Source: Enoplosus armatus (Eukaryota; Chordata; Actinopteri; Centrarchiformes; Enoplosidae). Taken from it: a stretch of DNA of 64,000 nt. The position numbers were made by a program, and so were the translations under genes. Location: positions 18,574,333 to 18,638,332 of the forward strand of contig NC_092189.1 of assembly GCF_043641665.1 (NCBI RefSeq). The letters run 5' to 3'. Shown in pieces: positions 24,185 through 35,299 of the stretch. How positions within the stretch are numbered: the first letter of the stretch is position 1; the number at the start of each line of letters is the position of its first letter. The notes below the pieces were generated by a model, which was not told where the DNA came from, made no database searches, and was given only the letters and a program-made list of their open reading frames with translations.

Positions 24185-24365
24185 TCAGTCTATCGGTTTG
24201 TTGGTCACCCACTTTGGTTCAGTCCGATACATCTCAACAACTACATGTATAGAATTGATTGTCTTGAAATTTTGTACAGACGTTCATGGTGAATCCTACT
24301 GACTTTGGTGATCCCCTGACTTTCCATCTTGTGGTAGGTTTTCACTTGTGGTCCTGTATAAGTTG
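24185..24365 (+). mobile_element. Fragment of a teleost dispersed repeat ('ATCTCAACAACTA...GAAATTTTGTACAGACGTTC')
   Basis: The ordered phrases are CACCCACTTTGGTTCAGTCC, ATACATCTCAACAACTA, TTGAAATTTTGTACAGACGT, TGACTTTGGTGATCCCCTGA and GTGGTAGGTTTTCACTTGTG. They match a repeat that I remember as very common in fish genomes. The usual second half of the unit is missing. Confidence 0.55.
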
Positions 24366-24465
24366 TTTTATAGTCACGTTTGATACACCCTTCAGTTATG
24401 TATGTCCACAACCAATCTCTCACAATAGGCGGTGCATAGATACAACAAAGCTCTGCAAACAACAA

Positions 24466-25075
24466 AGCTGCATCCTCTCTGCTCCACCACTGCCTGCCTA
24501 TAAAGCTTTACTTTAAAATGAGGGATTATACTGTAAGTGGCATTTCAGGTCACCAGTAAAGTGGTTTAGATAAAATTGCTTAACTGTCGGCTTGGTGACA
24601 ACGACCAAAGCTAAAAAAGTAAGATCAAACTTATAATAAACCAGAATTTCCTCTAAATTCTGAGGTTAAATGTGTTACCCTAGAAAACTAGAAAATCCCA
24701 CTTTATGCTTTAGAAAAAAGCATCTGCATGGTATGTGTTGCCTCAATGAGGTCATCATGGGAATGTCTAATGTAACTGCAACCATGTCTGTGTGTGTTTT
24801 TATGAGTCAATGTGTGTACATAAATTCTCACGTTTCTCAGCATTACCTGAGATGATTCCCGTACACTGATGAAAGGATAGCTGATATCCTTACATCAGTG
24901 GTCGCCATGGTAGTTAATTGCCACAAATTACCCAGAGTGTGGCGGTCATTTCCTCGTTAAGTGCTTAGGGAGGTCGCAGAGGCTAACGTTACACCAATCA
25001 CACGAAGTGTTCTCAATCAAGTTCTCAGATTACCGGGAGTGCTGCCGCAGCCTGGGAAGGATCAAACAGAGGTTT
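24466..25075. other. Intergenic, nothing recognised
   Basis: I see no gene, and no repeat beyond short AT-rich strings. Confidence 0.4.
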
Positions 25076-25770
25076 CCATTTTTTCCTCTTTTTCTTTGTT
25101 TTCCTATTTTCACTCAAGCATCTCTATTTCTGTATCTGTTCAAGTTCCTGTTGCTCTGACTAAGACATCTTTACTACCTTTTCTCTCATCCTTTCTCTAC
25201 ATATCTGCATATCTGTGTGTGATTTTGGATGTGAAAACTGTGGATCTCCTTTCTCTTTCCCAGGGGAAATCATCTTCACTTCTTTCTTCTCTAAAAATGC
25301 TCATTTCTCCCTCTGTCTTTCTGTGTTTCTCCAATTTCAAGTGCATCTTCATGCCCCCTGCTTATCCCCTCCGTCCTCTCTGTTTCAACTCCTCGTTTAT
25401 CTCTCTGTAAGTTTCTTTCTTTAACTTTCTCACTGCATCTTTTCCCTTTGTCCTTCCACCCCCTTCTCTGTTTTTGTCTCCTTGATTTGCTCTGCCTGAG
25501 GCCTGCAGTAAGGAACAAATGATTGCAATTTTATGATTTTACAAGAGGAGAAGTGTGGGTAGAGGGGGGGTAGACAAGTTAAAAATTGAGGGAGAAGATG
25601 AGGAGGGAGGATGGAAGAAGATAGAAGAAAGGAATAGGAGAGGTGAGAATATAAGGAAAGAAGAAAGGGAGGTGGAGGTGAAGAATGGAGGATGAAAGAG
25701 AAGAGTAGGGCGAGAAACAGAGGGAATGGTTGGACTAGGAAAGGTGAACATGCAGGATGGAGGTCCGAAC
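25076..25770. repeat. Pyrimidine tract followed by purine tract (strand-asymmetry switch)
   Basis: The + strand is dominated by C and T from 25076 to about 25500 and by A and G from about 25545 to 25770. There is a mixed 45-bp hinge between. The open frames on both strands are Ser/Phe/Leu or Arg/Lys/Glu low complexity caused by this composition. Confidence 0.75.
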
Positions 25771-26027
25771 GACAGCGAGAAAGGTCAAAACTGTTGTAAC
25801 TGTTGGCACTTTGTCAGAAACTCAGACCAACAGATTATCTTTCCCAAGACGGCATATTTAAGACGTTTTGCGGTATTAAAAATATGTGAGAAATGACATG
25901 GCTGTCATAACATTTGTACAGGAAAATGTTTTTAAGAATGATGGCTCCTCTGCCAGCCTCTCCCAGAGTAAGATTTAATGTGCACTGATGTCTGGATGAC
26001 TAATGATGTTTCCATCGTAGCTGAAAT

Positions 26028-26078
26028 TATTAAAAAAAAATTTAAAAAAGATTTTTTTTCGTTTAATTTTTTTTGCTC
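26028..26078. repeat. Poly(A)/poly(T) block
   Basis: A run of A with TTT interruption is followed by a long T run. It could fold back on itself. It may be a retroposon tail remnant, but no body was recognised. Confidence 0.5.
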
Positions 26079-26139
26079 ACTTTCAAAGCTTTATCAACAC
26101 GCTGTATCTCTCTGAAGGTAGAGAAGGGAGGCTATCACG

Positions 26140-26520
26140 CTCACGCACATACGCACGCACAACTGAAGCTAAGACCTCCACAATGCAGACACACACATTC
26201 ACACACATCTAATGTAAACAAACACAAAGGAAAACGCAGATGCAGAAACATATTTTAGCCAACACACATTCACACACACGTGGTCTCACTGTGTAGACGT
26301 GAAGTTTGTGTCTCATTCTCTGTGTTGAGTGATACAGACCACATAGGAAGGGAATGTTTCTGCTTTACATCCATTTTAAATCATTTAAAGTCAAACCGAA
26401 AGCCCACACACACAAACACCACCTTCTAACACACCACGCACACATACACACTGTACTCTTTTCTATGCATGTAGTGTATATACTCATTCATATAAAGTAC
26501 ACACACAAACACATTTCCCA
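26140..26520. repeat. Imperfect CA-rich region
   Basis: Short CACACA clusters recur for about 380 bp (26140-26165, 26186-26204, 26262-26280, 26404-26450 and 26499-26512). It is a decayed microsatellite neighbourhood with no gene. Confidence 0.6.
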
Positions 26521-27724
26521 GCCACACTCTTATCTGATGTGTTTTCTGATTTTATCAGGTTTTCTATGGTGCCGTGCTCCGTCCTGCTGTATTTTGTCAC
26601 TTACGTGCTGTACAAAAGTATAATAGTATAATCTTTTTTTCTGGCTTTCATTATTGCTCCAGGTGTAGGCACTGTAACTATGTTCCCATCTGTCTGCAGC
26701 ATGCTGTGCGGTCTGTGACAGTGTCATTTTGGATACTACCACTAGGAGTCCCCAAAGTGAAGAACTTTCAATGCATTTATTTTCTTGACTAATTGGAGTA
26801 CATAGATCGACCTGACTAGTTTTAATAGGTTAATTAGCGAACAGCAAATGCTCAGATGTGGTTGAACATGTTGGTGCTTGAAAATAAGCAAACAGGTAGT
26901 GGTGAGATACACACTCCTCCAAAACCTCACCAAACTCTACAGTTAAATTTCCATCTCAAGCAACATTCAATTTCATTTAGCTGCCTTAATAGGAAAAAGT
27001 GCATAACAACTTAGAAGAATTATGAGCACAACAGAAGTGTTCTTTGTCTTTTAAGGACAAAATTTCACAAATTCCCAAATTGTATAAAGTATAAAAAAGA
27101 ATATTTGAAGAAGAAGCCTTTTCTTTATTGCTGACAGGTGCAGCATGGCTCAGTGTCTACTGGGTGCAGGATGTGAGACCAACTTGAAGGCTACCGTGGA
27201 AGCTTATGTAAAAAGGATTATTGGACCAATCCTGTCTTCAATTTTAATCTCTTTTTGTATTGTGGAAGAAAACAAGTTCACACCTTTCAAAACATGAGAG
27301 CAGCAAAATAAAATGTCATTGAGGCATCTTAATTATTTTGCATGAGGTAAAGACTGTGGGGTAAACGCAATCAAACTAGAGGAGGACAAAGTAATAAACT
27401 AGAAAAAGGAGCACTTTTTAGGCCAAAAAACTGACTGCAACATGATAGCAGATGGAGCTGAGGAACAAATTAGGTTTGTGAAGCACGGCGGCACATTAAG
27501 GGGGTCAGTGCTGAAGTCAGTGCTGAGCAGGATGTCATGATTTTAACTATAATCCTACATGCAATAATTACTTACATGTGTTTTCAGCATAAAAAAAATG
27601 TCACTTGAATACATATTAATTACTGGTGACTGACCTGTGTGTGTGATGCGACATTTTAAAGATCATCATGACACCAAAGAGGCTGTAACGTGTTCTTTCT
27701 CAAACTGGAGCGCCGAAGTCCATC

Positions 27725-27835
27725 AGTCAAGTTTATTTTTATTGCCCTAAATCACAATTAAAGCCTCAAAGGGCTTCACAAGGTCCACATTATGACACAA
27801 TAAATGAAAATTACAACCTCTAGAGGCCCTTAAGT
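27725..27835 (+). mobile_element. Fragment of a teleost repeat, inverted relative to the 58.9 kb copy
   Basis: CAGTCAAGTTTATTTTTATT, AATCACAATTAAAGCCTCAA and AGGGCTTCACAAGGTCCACA match, as reverse complement, the AAAGCCCTTTGAAGCAACTT, TGTGATTTGACAG and AATAAAATTGTCTTGACC phrases at 58900-58965. This is an abundant teleost family that I remember. Confidence 0.6.
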
Positions 27836-30370
27836 TGGCTAAATTTACCATTGAGATGGAGAAACCCAAATCTTGTACTGTATGTCACTGGCAGAGTGTT
27901 TAAGCCATGCGGCCTCAGTGATGCCAAATCTGCAGATGAGACAACAAAAATCTCCATCCAGACACAAGCAGTGGAAGTACTTTCCAGATTTGGCAACCCT
28001 TTTGTCTGGTGGAAAGCTAAGCAGATGGAAAGTGAGAGGATAAAAGGACCACTTCATTGCTATCAGAGCTTATATCGCTCAAAACTCTAAAGGAACTGAA
28101 GTGGCCAGGAACATGTTGTTTTGAGCAAAACAAGGCCTGATCCAAGAGTTGTGAAACCACACGACTCTACTGAGACTCTAACAGTCAAGTATTTACCTCA
28201 ATATACTTAGCTCATAAAGTATGTTTAAGACGATAGGGTCAGAATCTAAATGTACAGCAAAGCATTGATGAGGGCTTGTCAGCCACCGACATCACCAGCA
28301 CGCAGCCAATGTTCTGCCAGCTCCTGTCATGGGTATTCAGGATTACATTTTCAATAATTGTTGGTCCATTCAATAAAAATGAGGCTGCTCAGAACATTTC
28401 ACCAGAAACTTCCCGAAACTGTGCAAAACATTACTGGAAACATTACTGCTGGTACCTCCTTCTGCAGTCTCACTGGCAGGGATACACATAACAACGAAAA
28501 GATCAGTGGCACAAATAGTTAAGCTCACCAGTTGAGAAATAATATTATTAGAGACTCAGAAAGACCTATACTGAGAACAGAGAAAGACATAGAGGCAAAG
28601 GACACAAAAGAGAGGCCATTTAATCGTGTACTGTAATTTCAAGAAGGAAGTGATGAGATGAAATAACCAGACACGAAACAGGATTTCTGCCCCATTTATC
28701 AAATATCTGATATCTCCTTCAGGGAGTTCCCTGACCACCCAGCCAATGGGTTTACAGTATCACTCCCAGATACTGGAGAGGTTAGTTTACACCAGTGTCT
28801 CAGAAACTGCTATATCAAAAGGACTGATCATAGTCTTGACACAACAACCAACATATTTGGAGAAGTTACAGCTGCCCGGCGTCATTCTCCCTCTCTGGAT
28901 CAGGTGGTGGAGGACATGTTGACATTTAAACTTCCAGTAACTTCACTTATCACTTGGAATCAGCTCGTAATTGCTCAATTTGTTTGTGGTAGGTCTGGTT
29001 GAGAGGTTTGCAGAGAGGTCCACATACAGTCTGGGATGGATGAGCACATTTACTACTCAATTCAGATTCTCTCTCCGAATCCGCACTTCCACAAATGGTA
29101 AGGGAAATACAAAAGAGACGTACAAGAGAAAAGAGAGAAGGGATGAGAGAAACAGATATCTAAAAATACACCCACCTTGTCAGCCTAAAAACAAAAGCAG
29201 CGCTCTTCAGTCTGAGAAGATCATAACCTTTTTCACTGAAATGAAGAAATCAAGTACAGTATCCATAGTAGGAGATATTTCAAATGTTTCGTCTCATGTG
29301 TCTTTGTTAGAAATCATTCAGACTACCCTGGCTGGTCAATTGAGCTGTTTATTTACTACTTCTGTATGCTGAAGTCGTCACTTGTTGCTATTTGGGGTGG
29401 CTGCAGTTTTAAGTTGGGTTACAGTTAAGTTCATAGTGCACGGGTTAGATTAATATATTGTTTAATATATGATGGTTGCAATCTAGATATGTAAACTGAA
29501 GCCAAATCCAAAACCTCAAAATAATCAAAAACCAATAACACTCCCAAATTCGTATCAAATGCTTAAAACGCAGCCAGTTTAACAGTGAAGACCCACTGAA
29601 CGTGACATGATGCAGAGCAGTCAAATTAGCATTAAGAAAAATACACTCCAAGACCGAAACTTTAATGTGGTGAAATAAGCGTAAAAGTAAATGTCTGTAC
29701 AAGAGAAAGAGGAAAAGACAGAGAAACAGTGTATATGTGTATACTCCATTAACAGAAAGAAAGGTGAACAAAACGATTGTTGAGAGGAGGTCAGAGGATG
29801 TGTTTGTGGGGGAGAAGCATGTATATTAAACAAGGAACAGGTGAATCATTAAATGATTAAATGTATGAGCAGCTGCAGGTGCATAAAAAAGATCTGCCCC
29901 TCCCCACATGCTGTATATTCAAATTACATCTATAAATGTTCATTTGACATGTTTTGACCTCTTTTCCTGTTTCATTTACTTCTGTCTTTGTGTTTTCAGT
30001 ATGTGTGACTGATCGCTGCCATCAAAGAAAGAATAAATTCCAGATATTGTGTTCTTAACCCATGAGGAGGCACAAGCTCATTTCCTTTGTTTTTACTTCT
30101 CTCTTTCTCTCATTATCTGCCTGCGTGTAGATATTTTTTGCAGTGTACATATATTGTTTTAGACTTTGTCATATTTCCGCACGACAAAAACACAACCCAG
30201 AAATAAGACATAAAAGTCAAAAATGCCAAACTCATAAAAAGGTACAGTACATTTGAGCTGTTTTTGTATGTCAGAGGCATTCTTTTGAAATCCTCTCTCA
30301 CTGTTTATTTCCTCTGTTATACCTTTTTGAACTGTTGCTCTCCCTCATTTTCTCTCCTTCCATGTCTTGT
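27836..30370. other. Intergenic, no gene seen
   Basis: Several open frames of 60-130 codons occur (for example 28971-29372), but none has a signal, domain or splice context that I recognise. The composition is AT-rich throughout. Confidence 0.4.
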
Positions 30371-30373
30371 ACT

Positions 30374-30418
<45 letters not shown>
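30374..30418. repeat. (CT)22 microsatellite
   Basis: This is a perfect CT run. The minus-strand RERERE frame is an artefact. Confidence 0.95.
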
Positions 30419-30421
<3 letters not shown>

Positions 30422-30589
30422 TTCATTATTCCACTGATTATCACTATCAAAGAAAAAATAACAGATTACACCCAGATGTAAGCGCTCATAGTTCAAGAGG
30501 CAGGGTGGATACACGTTAAAAGATTCTGACCAGATTTACTCCCAATTAGAGAAACACAAATAACATAAATCCAAGCGTATGTCATAGTT

Positions 30590-30860
30590 TTTCCTCGGAG
30601 GTTCTACTAATCCAAAAATGTATCGCCGAGGGTAACATTTAGTCTAATTAGTTAGGGAAGTATGCAGGCCAAGTTCATGCTTTGTCAGCGTTGAGGTAAT
30701 ATAAACAAATGGCTCATGAAGTATCTCTCCATTAAAATTCACATTATGAACTAGTTTAATTGCACAGTTGCCAGCGCTGCCACAACAACAGTTTATCTGA
30801 AGTCTAATGAAGCAGCACGAGCAAACAAGTTGGTAAAAGAGAATAAATTAATTTATAAAA
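30590..30860. promoter_or_regulatory. Candidate conserved non-coding block
   Basis: The sequence is complex and non-repetitive, with TAATCC (30608-30613) and TAATTAG (30645-30651) homeodomain-type sites. Further strings are CATTAAAATTCACATTATG and TTTAATTGCACAG. It has the texture of vertebrate developmental enhancers. Conservation was not tested, so this is inference. Confidence 0.2.
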
Positions 30861-31544
30861 AGAACATCAAATATCACGAAAACACGATCAAAGCAGCCAA
30901 ACTAGTGACGTGACCGGGTGAAACATGAAGAATGTAAAAACAAAACATGGACGACATAATGAGAGTAAAAGTGTGATTTGGTAAATGGAGGATTAAGGTG
31001 ACCACATACCGTACGTATAGCACACATCACAGAAGAATGCGGAAAAGGGCTGAGGAGAAGAATGAAGAGTATAGAAAGAACGGCATCAGTCAAACAATAA
31101 AATCATGAAACAAACCAGTAAAATAGAGAAAACTTGAGTGCATTAAAACAGAGCCAGAAAAGCTTCATGCTGCTGTCTGTAACCTTTGCAGATAAATATT
31201 TAGTCAAAATCACCTCATTTCATGACTTGTGTTTATCAAGATTACATTTCAGAGAGAAGTGTGTGGAAACCCAGCCGAAGAAATGAGGACAAGTCTGAGG
31301 CAGAAAGCATGACTCTGCTTTGTCAGAAGAAGATATGATATATCTCTGGATTATGATTAGTGATGCATTAAAGGAGAACTTTGTTGATTTTCATTACAAG
31401 CTGGGTAGTATATGCAAATGAACAATGTTGAACTTCCCTCCATGTTGCCTGCAGCCAGAGCTCTCCGCTGGTAAATGTGGGTAGCTTAATCTAAAACAAT
31501 ATATCATAATTAATTACTTGATTTATATTTTGTATTAACAATCT

Positions 31545-31733
31545 GAATCTGTAAAGTAACTAGTAACTATAAAGCTGTATGTAGTGGAGTAAAAAGTACA
31601 CTATTTGCCTGTGAGATGTAATGGAGTAGAAGTATAAAGCAGCATAAGATAGAAACACCCAAGTAAAGTACAAGTACCTCAACATTTTGTACAGTACTTG
31701 AGTAAATGTACATAGTTACATTCCACCACTGGT
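31545..31733 (+). mobile_element. Teleost dispersed repeat ('GTGGAGTAAAAAGTAC...TTGAGTAAATGTA')
   Basis: The ordered phrases are AACTAGTAACTATAAAGCTG, GTAGTGGAGTAAAAAGTACA, ATGTAATGGAGTAGAAGTAT, AAGTAAAGTACAAGTACCTC, AGTACTTGAGTAAATGTAC and ACATTCCACCACTGG. They form a nearly full copy of one end of a family abundant in percomorphs. A second copy in the opposite orientation surrounds the MITE at 59.7 kb. The preceding 31376-31490 may be a further old repeat. Confidence 0.65.
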
Positions 31734-32872
31734 AACAGTGACAAGAGTAAATGTAATTTGTTATTTCTATCACTGGGCTCACTTTGGTTGTTGTTATTAT
31801 TTGTCATCGATCTTTCAGAGTGTGCAGGTCCGGAGCTTCCTGGAGTCAAACTAAAGACAAACTTTACCCAACTTTATTTACCAACTGTGAGGCCGAAAAC
31901 AAGTGTTATGCTGCTTCAAATTATTTCCTTTGTGTGAAATCTAAAGCCAGATATGTAACACTATCTGGTGTAATTTTCCACCATGAACTTGAGTGACAAC
32001 TTGCCTCTTTTGACTCCTCGCACTAGAGCATCAACGAAAATATCAAGCAGGTTCAGGACATCGTAGACACGGTTGGAAGCGTGAGACTGAAATTAAAAAC
32101 ACAACATAGAGTGAACAGGGATGTGACGGCTCTCTCACAGTGGGAGGTCGATAAAGCTCCATAATAAAAGTATGGATTCCAGTTGTCTAGTGGGCACTTG
32201 GTCTTACCTACAGCACACATACAGGTTAGTTCTTGTTCTCCCACTGTACGTGTTACGTCCTGCAGTCTCAAATGATGACAAATGTGACACTCACTGTTTA
32301 CTGCGGAGGTTTATACTTGGCAGGATGGGGAAGCCTTTGAAACAGCATCTAAACCAACCTAAAACAAAGAAATAAGTACCATTTTTGTGGTGTTATTTAA
32401 GGTTTTGGCTTTGACATTGTGGTTTTTCCTCAGCTGTTTGATATGTTCCCATGCTGAACAGGATAAGGATGCAGCATTTAACATCGAGGGGGACTTGATT
32501 TTGAGTTTTAAAGTAAGAGGGAGGAAGATGAAGGTGAGGTGTGTCTTAAGCCACAGGATCAGGCTGCCAATGATACCACTGCTGGTGTTCCTGAAGATGC
32601 TGCTCTACATCTGACTCTGTCCTGAGTTCTTATGAAAATAAATCAGGACAGCAGCACATATGCTAAAAAACATGCATCAATGTCTCTGTAACATTAATCT
32701 AATAATCAGCAGTCCCAGGTCTAAACAAAGATGCTGCATTCAGGATCAAAGAGCAGTGGCCATGGAAACGGCAACAAACACACAGAGGTGCGTGGGTGTT
32801 TTCAAGCTTTCATGTTTGAGTTATCAGTACCTGCGTCTCCATCCGTCTGTTACATACATCTGTCTGGGTTAT

Positions 32873-32920
<48 letters not shown>

Positions 32921-34310
32921 AGGAGTGTTTTTACCTTTTATTAATGTTTGTGTGCATGTGAGAGGAAGCTGTTTGCCTTTTAAAATCGATTAACAATGAA
33001 TTAATGCACATTAACAGCTGTTCAACAGTGTGCTATGTCCTCCACTTACCTAATCAGTTTTCTTTTCGGAAATGTGTAATAGGCCTTTTTACGAATGAGA
33101 GCACCCTTCTTTCGTGTGGTTTTGTGTTTTTTTCCTTCAAGCGGTGATGTAATAGTGTTGCAAATTGGAAGGAGGCTCTGGTTCCAGAGGTATAGGTTTA
33201 TGTTATGGCTATCAGTTGTAATTATTTCAATTTTGTTTCTGAGATATCATGTTTTTATGTCAGTTTGAAATGGTAAATGGCTTTAAATACCCACAAGCCA
33301 AAGCTGTCTGAAACTAGTCAGAGGCATGAATGAGAGCTGCAGCAGATTCAAAAGGGTTTGTTGTTGGGAGCGAAATACAGGTTTATACCTTATACCTTGT
33401 ACCAGGCTTGATATTTTATCAAAGAACCAGACATTCTCTGACACAGTTGCATATCTTTTCTACTGCCGAACGTTGTCTATCCAGAAAAAGAAGAGGACTT
33501 TTACTTTTGGAGCCCCGGATATCTGAAATAACGCTTTTCACTTAGCAGCTCAGTCATATTGCTCTTCCAAATATTCTGTCTGTTCTGTCGTACAAATGTT
33601 TAACACAACCAGCTGGTGACCTAGATTTAACCTTTCCCTCAATGTGATTTTGACTGCATCCATGTTTTGGAGTATTTGTCTGCAGCTGCTCTTTCGTTTA
33701 TGCCTCCACAATACATATTTGTATTTGTGCACATGCGTGCTACTGTATCTGACGGGTCATCACACTTTGGCATCAGAAAGGATGTTTTCACTCCCGTTGC
33801 TTGGCAACTATCACTGTAGAGATGGCCTATCACGTGCACAGACAGGAGTTCTATTGTGAGAGGTGTGGCATTAAGGAAGCTGATCTCTGGCAAAATAAGG
33901 ATGATATCAGACAAGAGATGTTCATCATACCACATAACAGGGTCTCTGCGTGGGTGTTTACAAGTGAGAGAGGAGAAAGTCCGTCTTTGTAGCAGATGTA
34001 TTGTGTGTGTGTGTGTGTTTGTTTGTGTATCATGTGATTGTGTGCAAAGATGAGCAGCTGAGGTGGAAAAGCAGATCAGGGCCGTGCAGAATCATATCAT
34101 TCATGGGTTTCCTGTTGTTTTCTGAGTTACCAGAACAAAGGAGGCTTTCATATAGATAAGAATAAACAAACACACAGAAACTACACTTCCCTGCATGATG
34201 CTGAGATGAGTATAAACTGCCAGTGACTATAAACTACATTACACCCACATGTGATTGTCAAGACCACATGCTGCCACATTAATATGCATCAACATGCTTC
34301 TATAGTAGTT
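31734..34310. other. Intergenic, no supported gene; two weak exon-like strings
   Basis: A 54-bp acceptor/donor-bounded open string (32027-32080) and a signal-peptide-like frame without an ATG (32387-32512) occur here and are discussed as findings. A long TG microsatellite sits at 32875-32917. Nothing else is recognised. Confidence 0.35.
32875..32917. repeat. (GT)21 microsatellite
   Basis: This is a perfect GT run. A shorter TG run is at 34002-34018. Confidence 0.95.
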
Positions 34311-34311
34311 T

Positions 34312-34770
34312 ATACTTTACTGGGAGTGCTGTGCACAAGTTTTTGGAACTTGGCTCCTATTCAGACACAAGAACATTACTGAGGTCGGACACTGATGTTG
34401 GATGATGAAGGCCTGGCTAGCAGTCGGCGTTCCATTTCATCTTAATGGTGTTGAACGGGTTGAGGTCAGGGCTCTGTGCAGGCCGGTCAAGTTCTTCCAC
34501 AACAAACTCAGGAAACTATTTCTTTATAGACTTCTTTATATAACACGGGGACATTGTCATGTTGAAAAAGGAAAGGGTCTTCTCAAACTGTTACCACAAC
34601 TTTGGAAGCACACTATTGTCTAAAATATCAAATATAATTGTACGCAGATTAGGATTTCCCTTAGATGGAATAAGGGGTCCAGCCCCAACCATGAATAACA
34701 GTCCCAGATCAAAAGAATGCAAAAGTATGTGGACAGGGGCGTCTACATACTTTTGGCCATTTACTGTATG
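34312..34770 (-). pseudogene. Tc1/mariner-like transposase relic (C-terminal part)
   Basis: Reading the minus strand, VEELDRPAQSPDLNPF (about 34452-34500) is the Tc1 transposase motif that normally continues into the third catalytic acidic residue (DLNPxE). Here that Glu is replaced by Asn. About 80 bp further along the + strand, the frame FLFQHDNVP keeps the second catalytic Asp of the Tc1 'HDN' motif. Next comes LDNSVLPKLW, then a stop where Gln is usual. These pieces are in different frames, so the gene has frameshifts and at least one stop. The N-terminal half (DNA-binding HTH domains and the first Asp) is absent; the sequence jumps straight to terminal-repeat-like DNA at 34720. The element cannot encode an active transposase. 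Confidence 0.8.
34720..34755. repeat. Inverted Tc1 terminal-repeat-like arms, head to head
   Basis: CAAAAGTATGTGGAC (34720-34734) and GTCTACATACTTTTG (34741-34755) are inverted copies with one mismatch and a 6-nt spacer. AAGTATGTGGAC and CTACATACTTTTGG are the wording of Tc1-like terminal repeats, so two ends appear to have been brought together. Confidence 0.7.
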
Positions 34771-34899
34771 CAGTTAACTGTGCAGTTGTCTGTGTTAGTG
34801 TAGTCTTATTTTATTTTCAAAAACATTTTCAAAACATTATTTTTGAATATCAAACAACAAATACATTTGAAGAAAAAGTCAGAAAAAACTACTCTTTCC

Positions 34900-35290
34900 A
34901 CTTTCCACCTTCCACCTTCCACCAAGAAGGCAATTCTTCAAAGATCCTCCTTGAGAGGCGAGGAGGATGGGCTAATTTCAGTGATATATTGATAATAGAA
35001 GGCTTACAGGCAGATATAGGTAGGTAGGTAAGCAAGCAGACAGGTACCGGTACGGGTACAGGGTCAGGTTCTGGTTCTGACAGCATGAGGTACATGACGA
35101 CTTTGATAGTCTGGTGGGGAATGAGTGGATCTGGGCCGGTCAGTGAACTGAGAGGCTGATGAGGGAAAGAGATGCAGGTTAGAAGGTGGGCGAGGAAGAC
35201 CAGGCAACTGCAGAGCAGATGAGTGGAGTGGGAACAGGTGTGTAGATGGGTGGGGGCAGTCAGGTGACGGACGGACAGATGGTGACACAC
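34900..35290. repeat. Short tandem and hexanucleotide repeats
   Basis: CCTTCCA is repeated at about 34903-34923, GGTA four times at 35018-35031, and a degenerate 6-bp GGTACN/GGTTCT unit at 35041-35080. The minus-strand EPEPDPVPVPVPV frame is produced by the hexamer. Confidence 0.65.
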
Positions 35291-35299
35291 AGTAGATAT

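Noticed and set aside
24961..25410. 149-codon + frame (one of the longest)
   Set aside because: It is Ser/Phe/Leu low complexity caused by the pyrimidine tract.
28971..29372. 133-codon + frame
   Set aside because: No recognisable motif, no start context and no splice context. It is probably a chance open frame.
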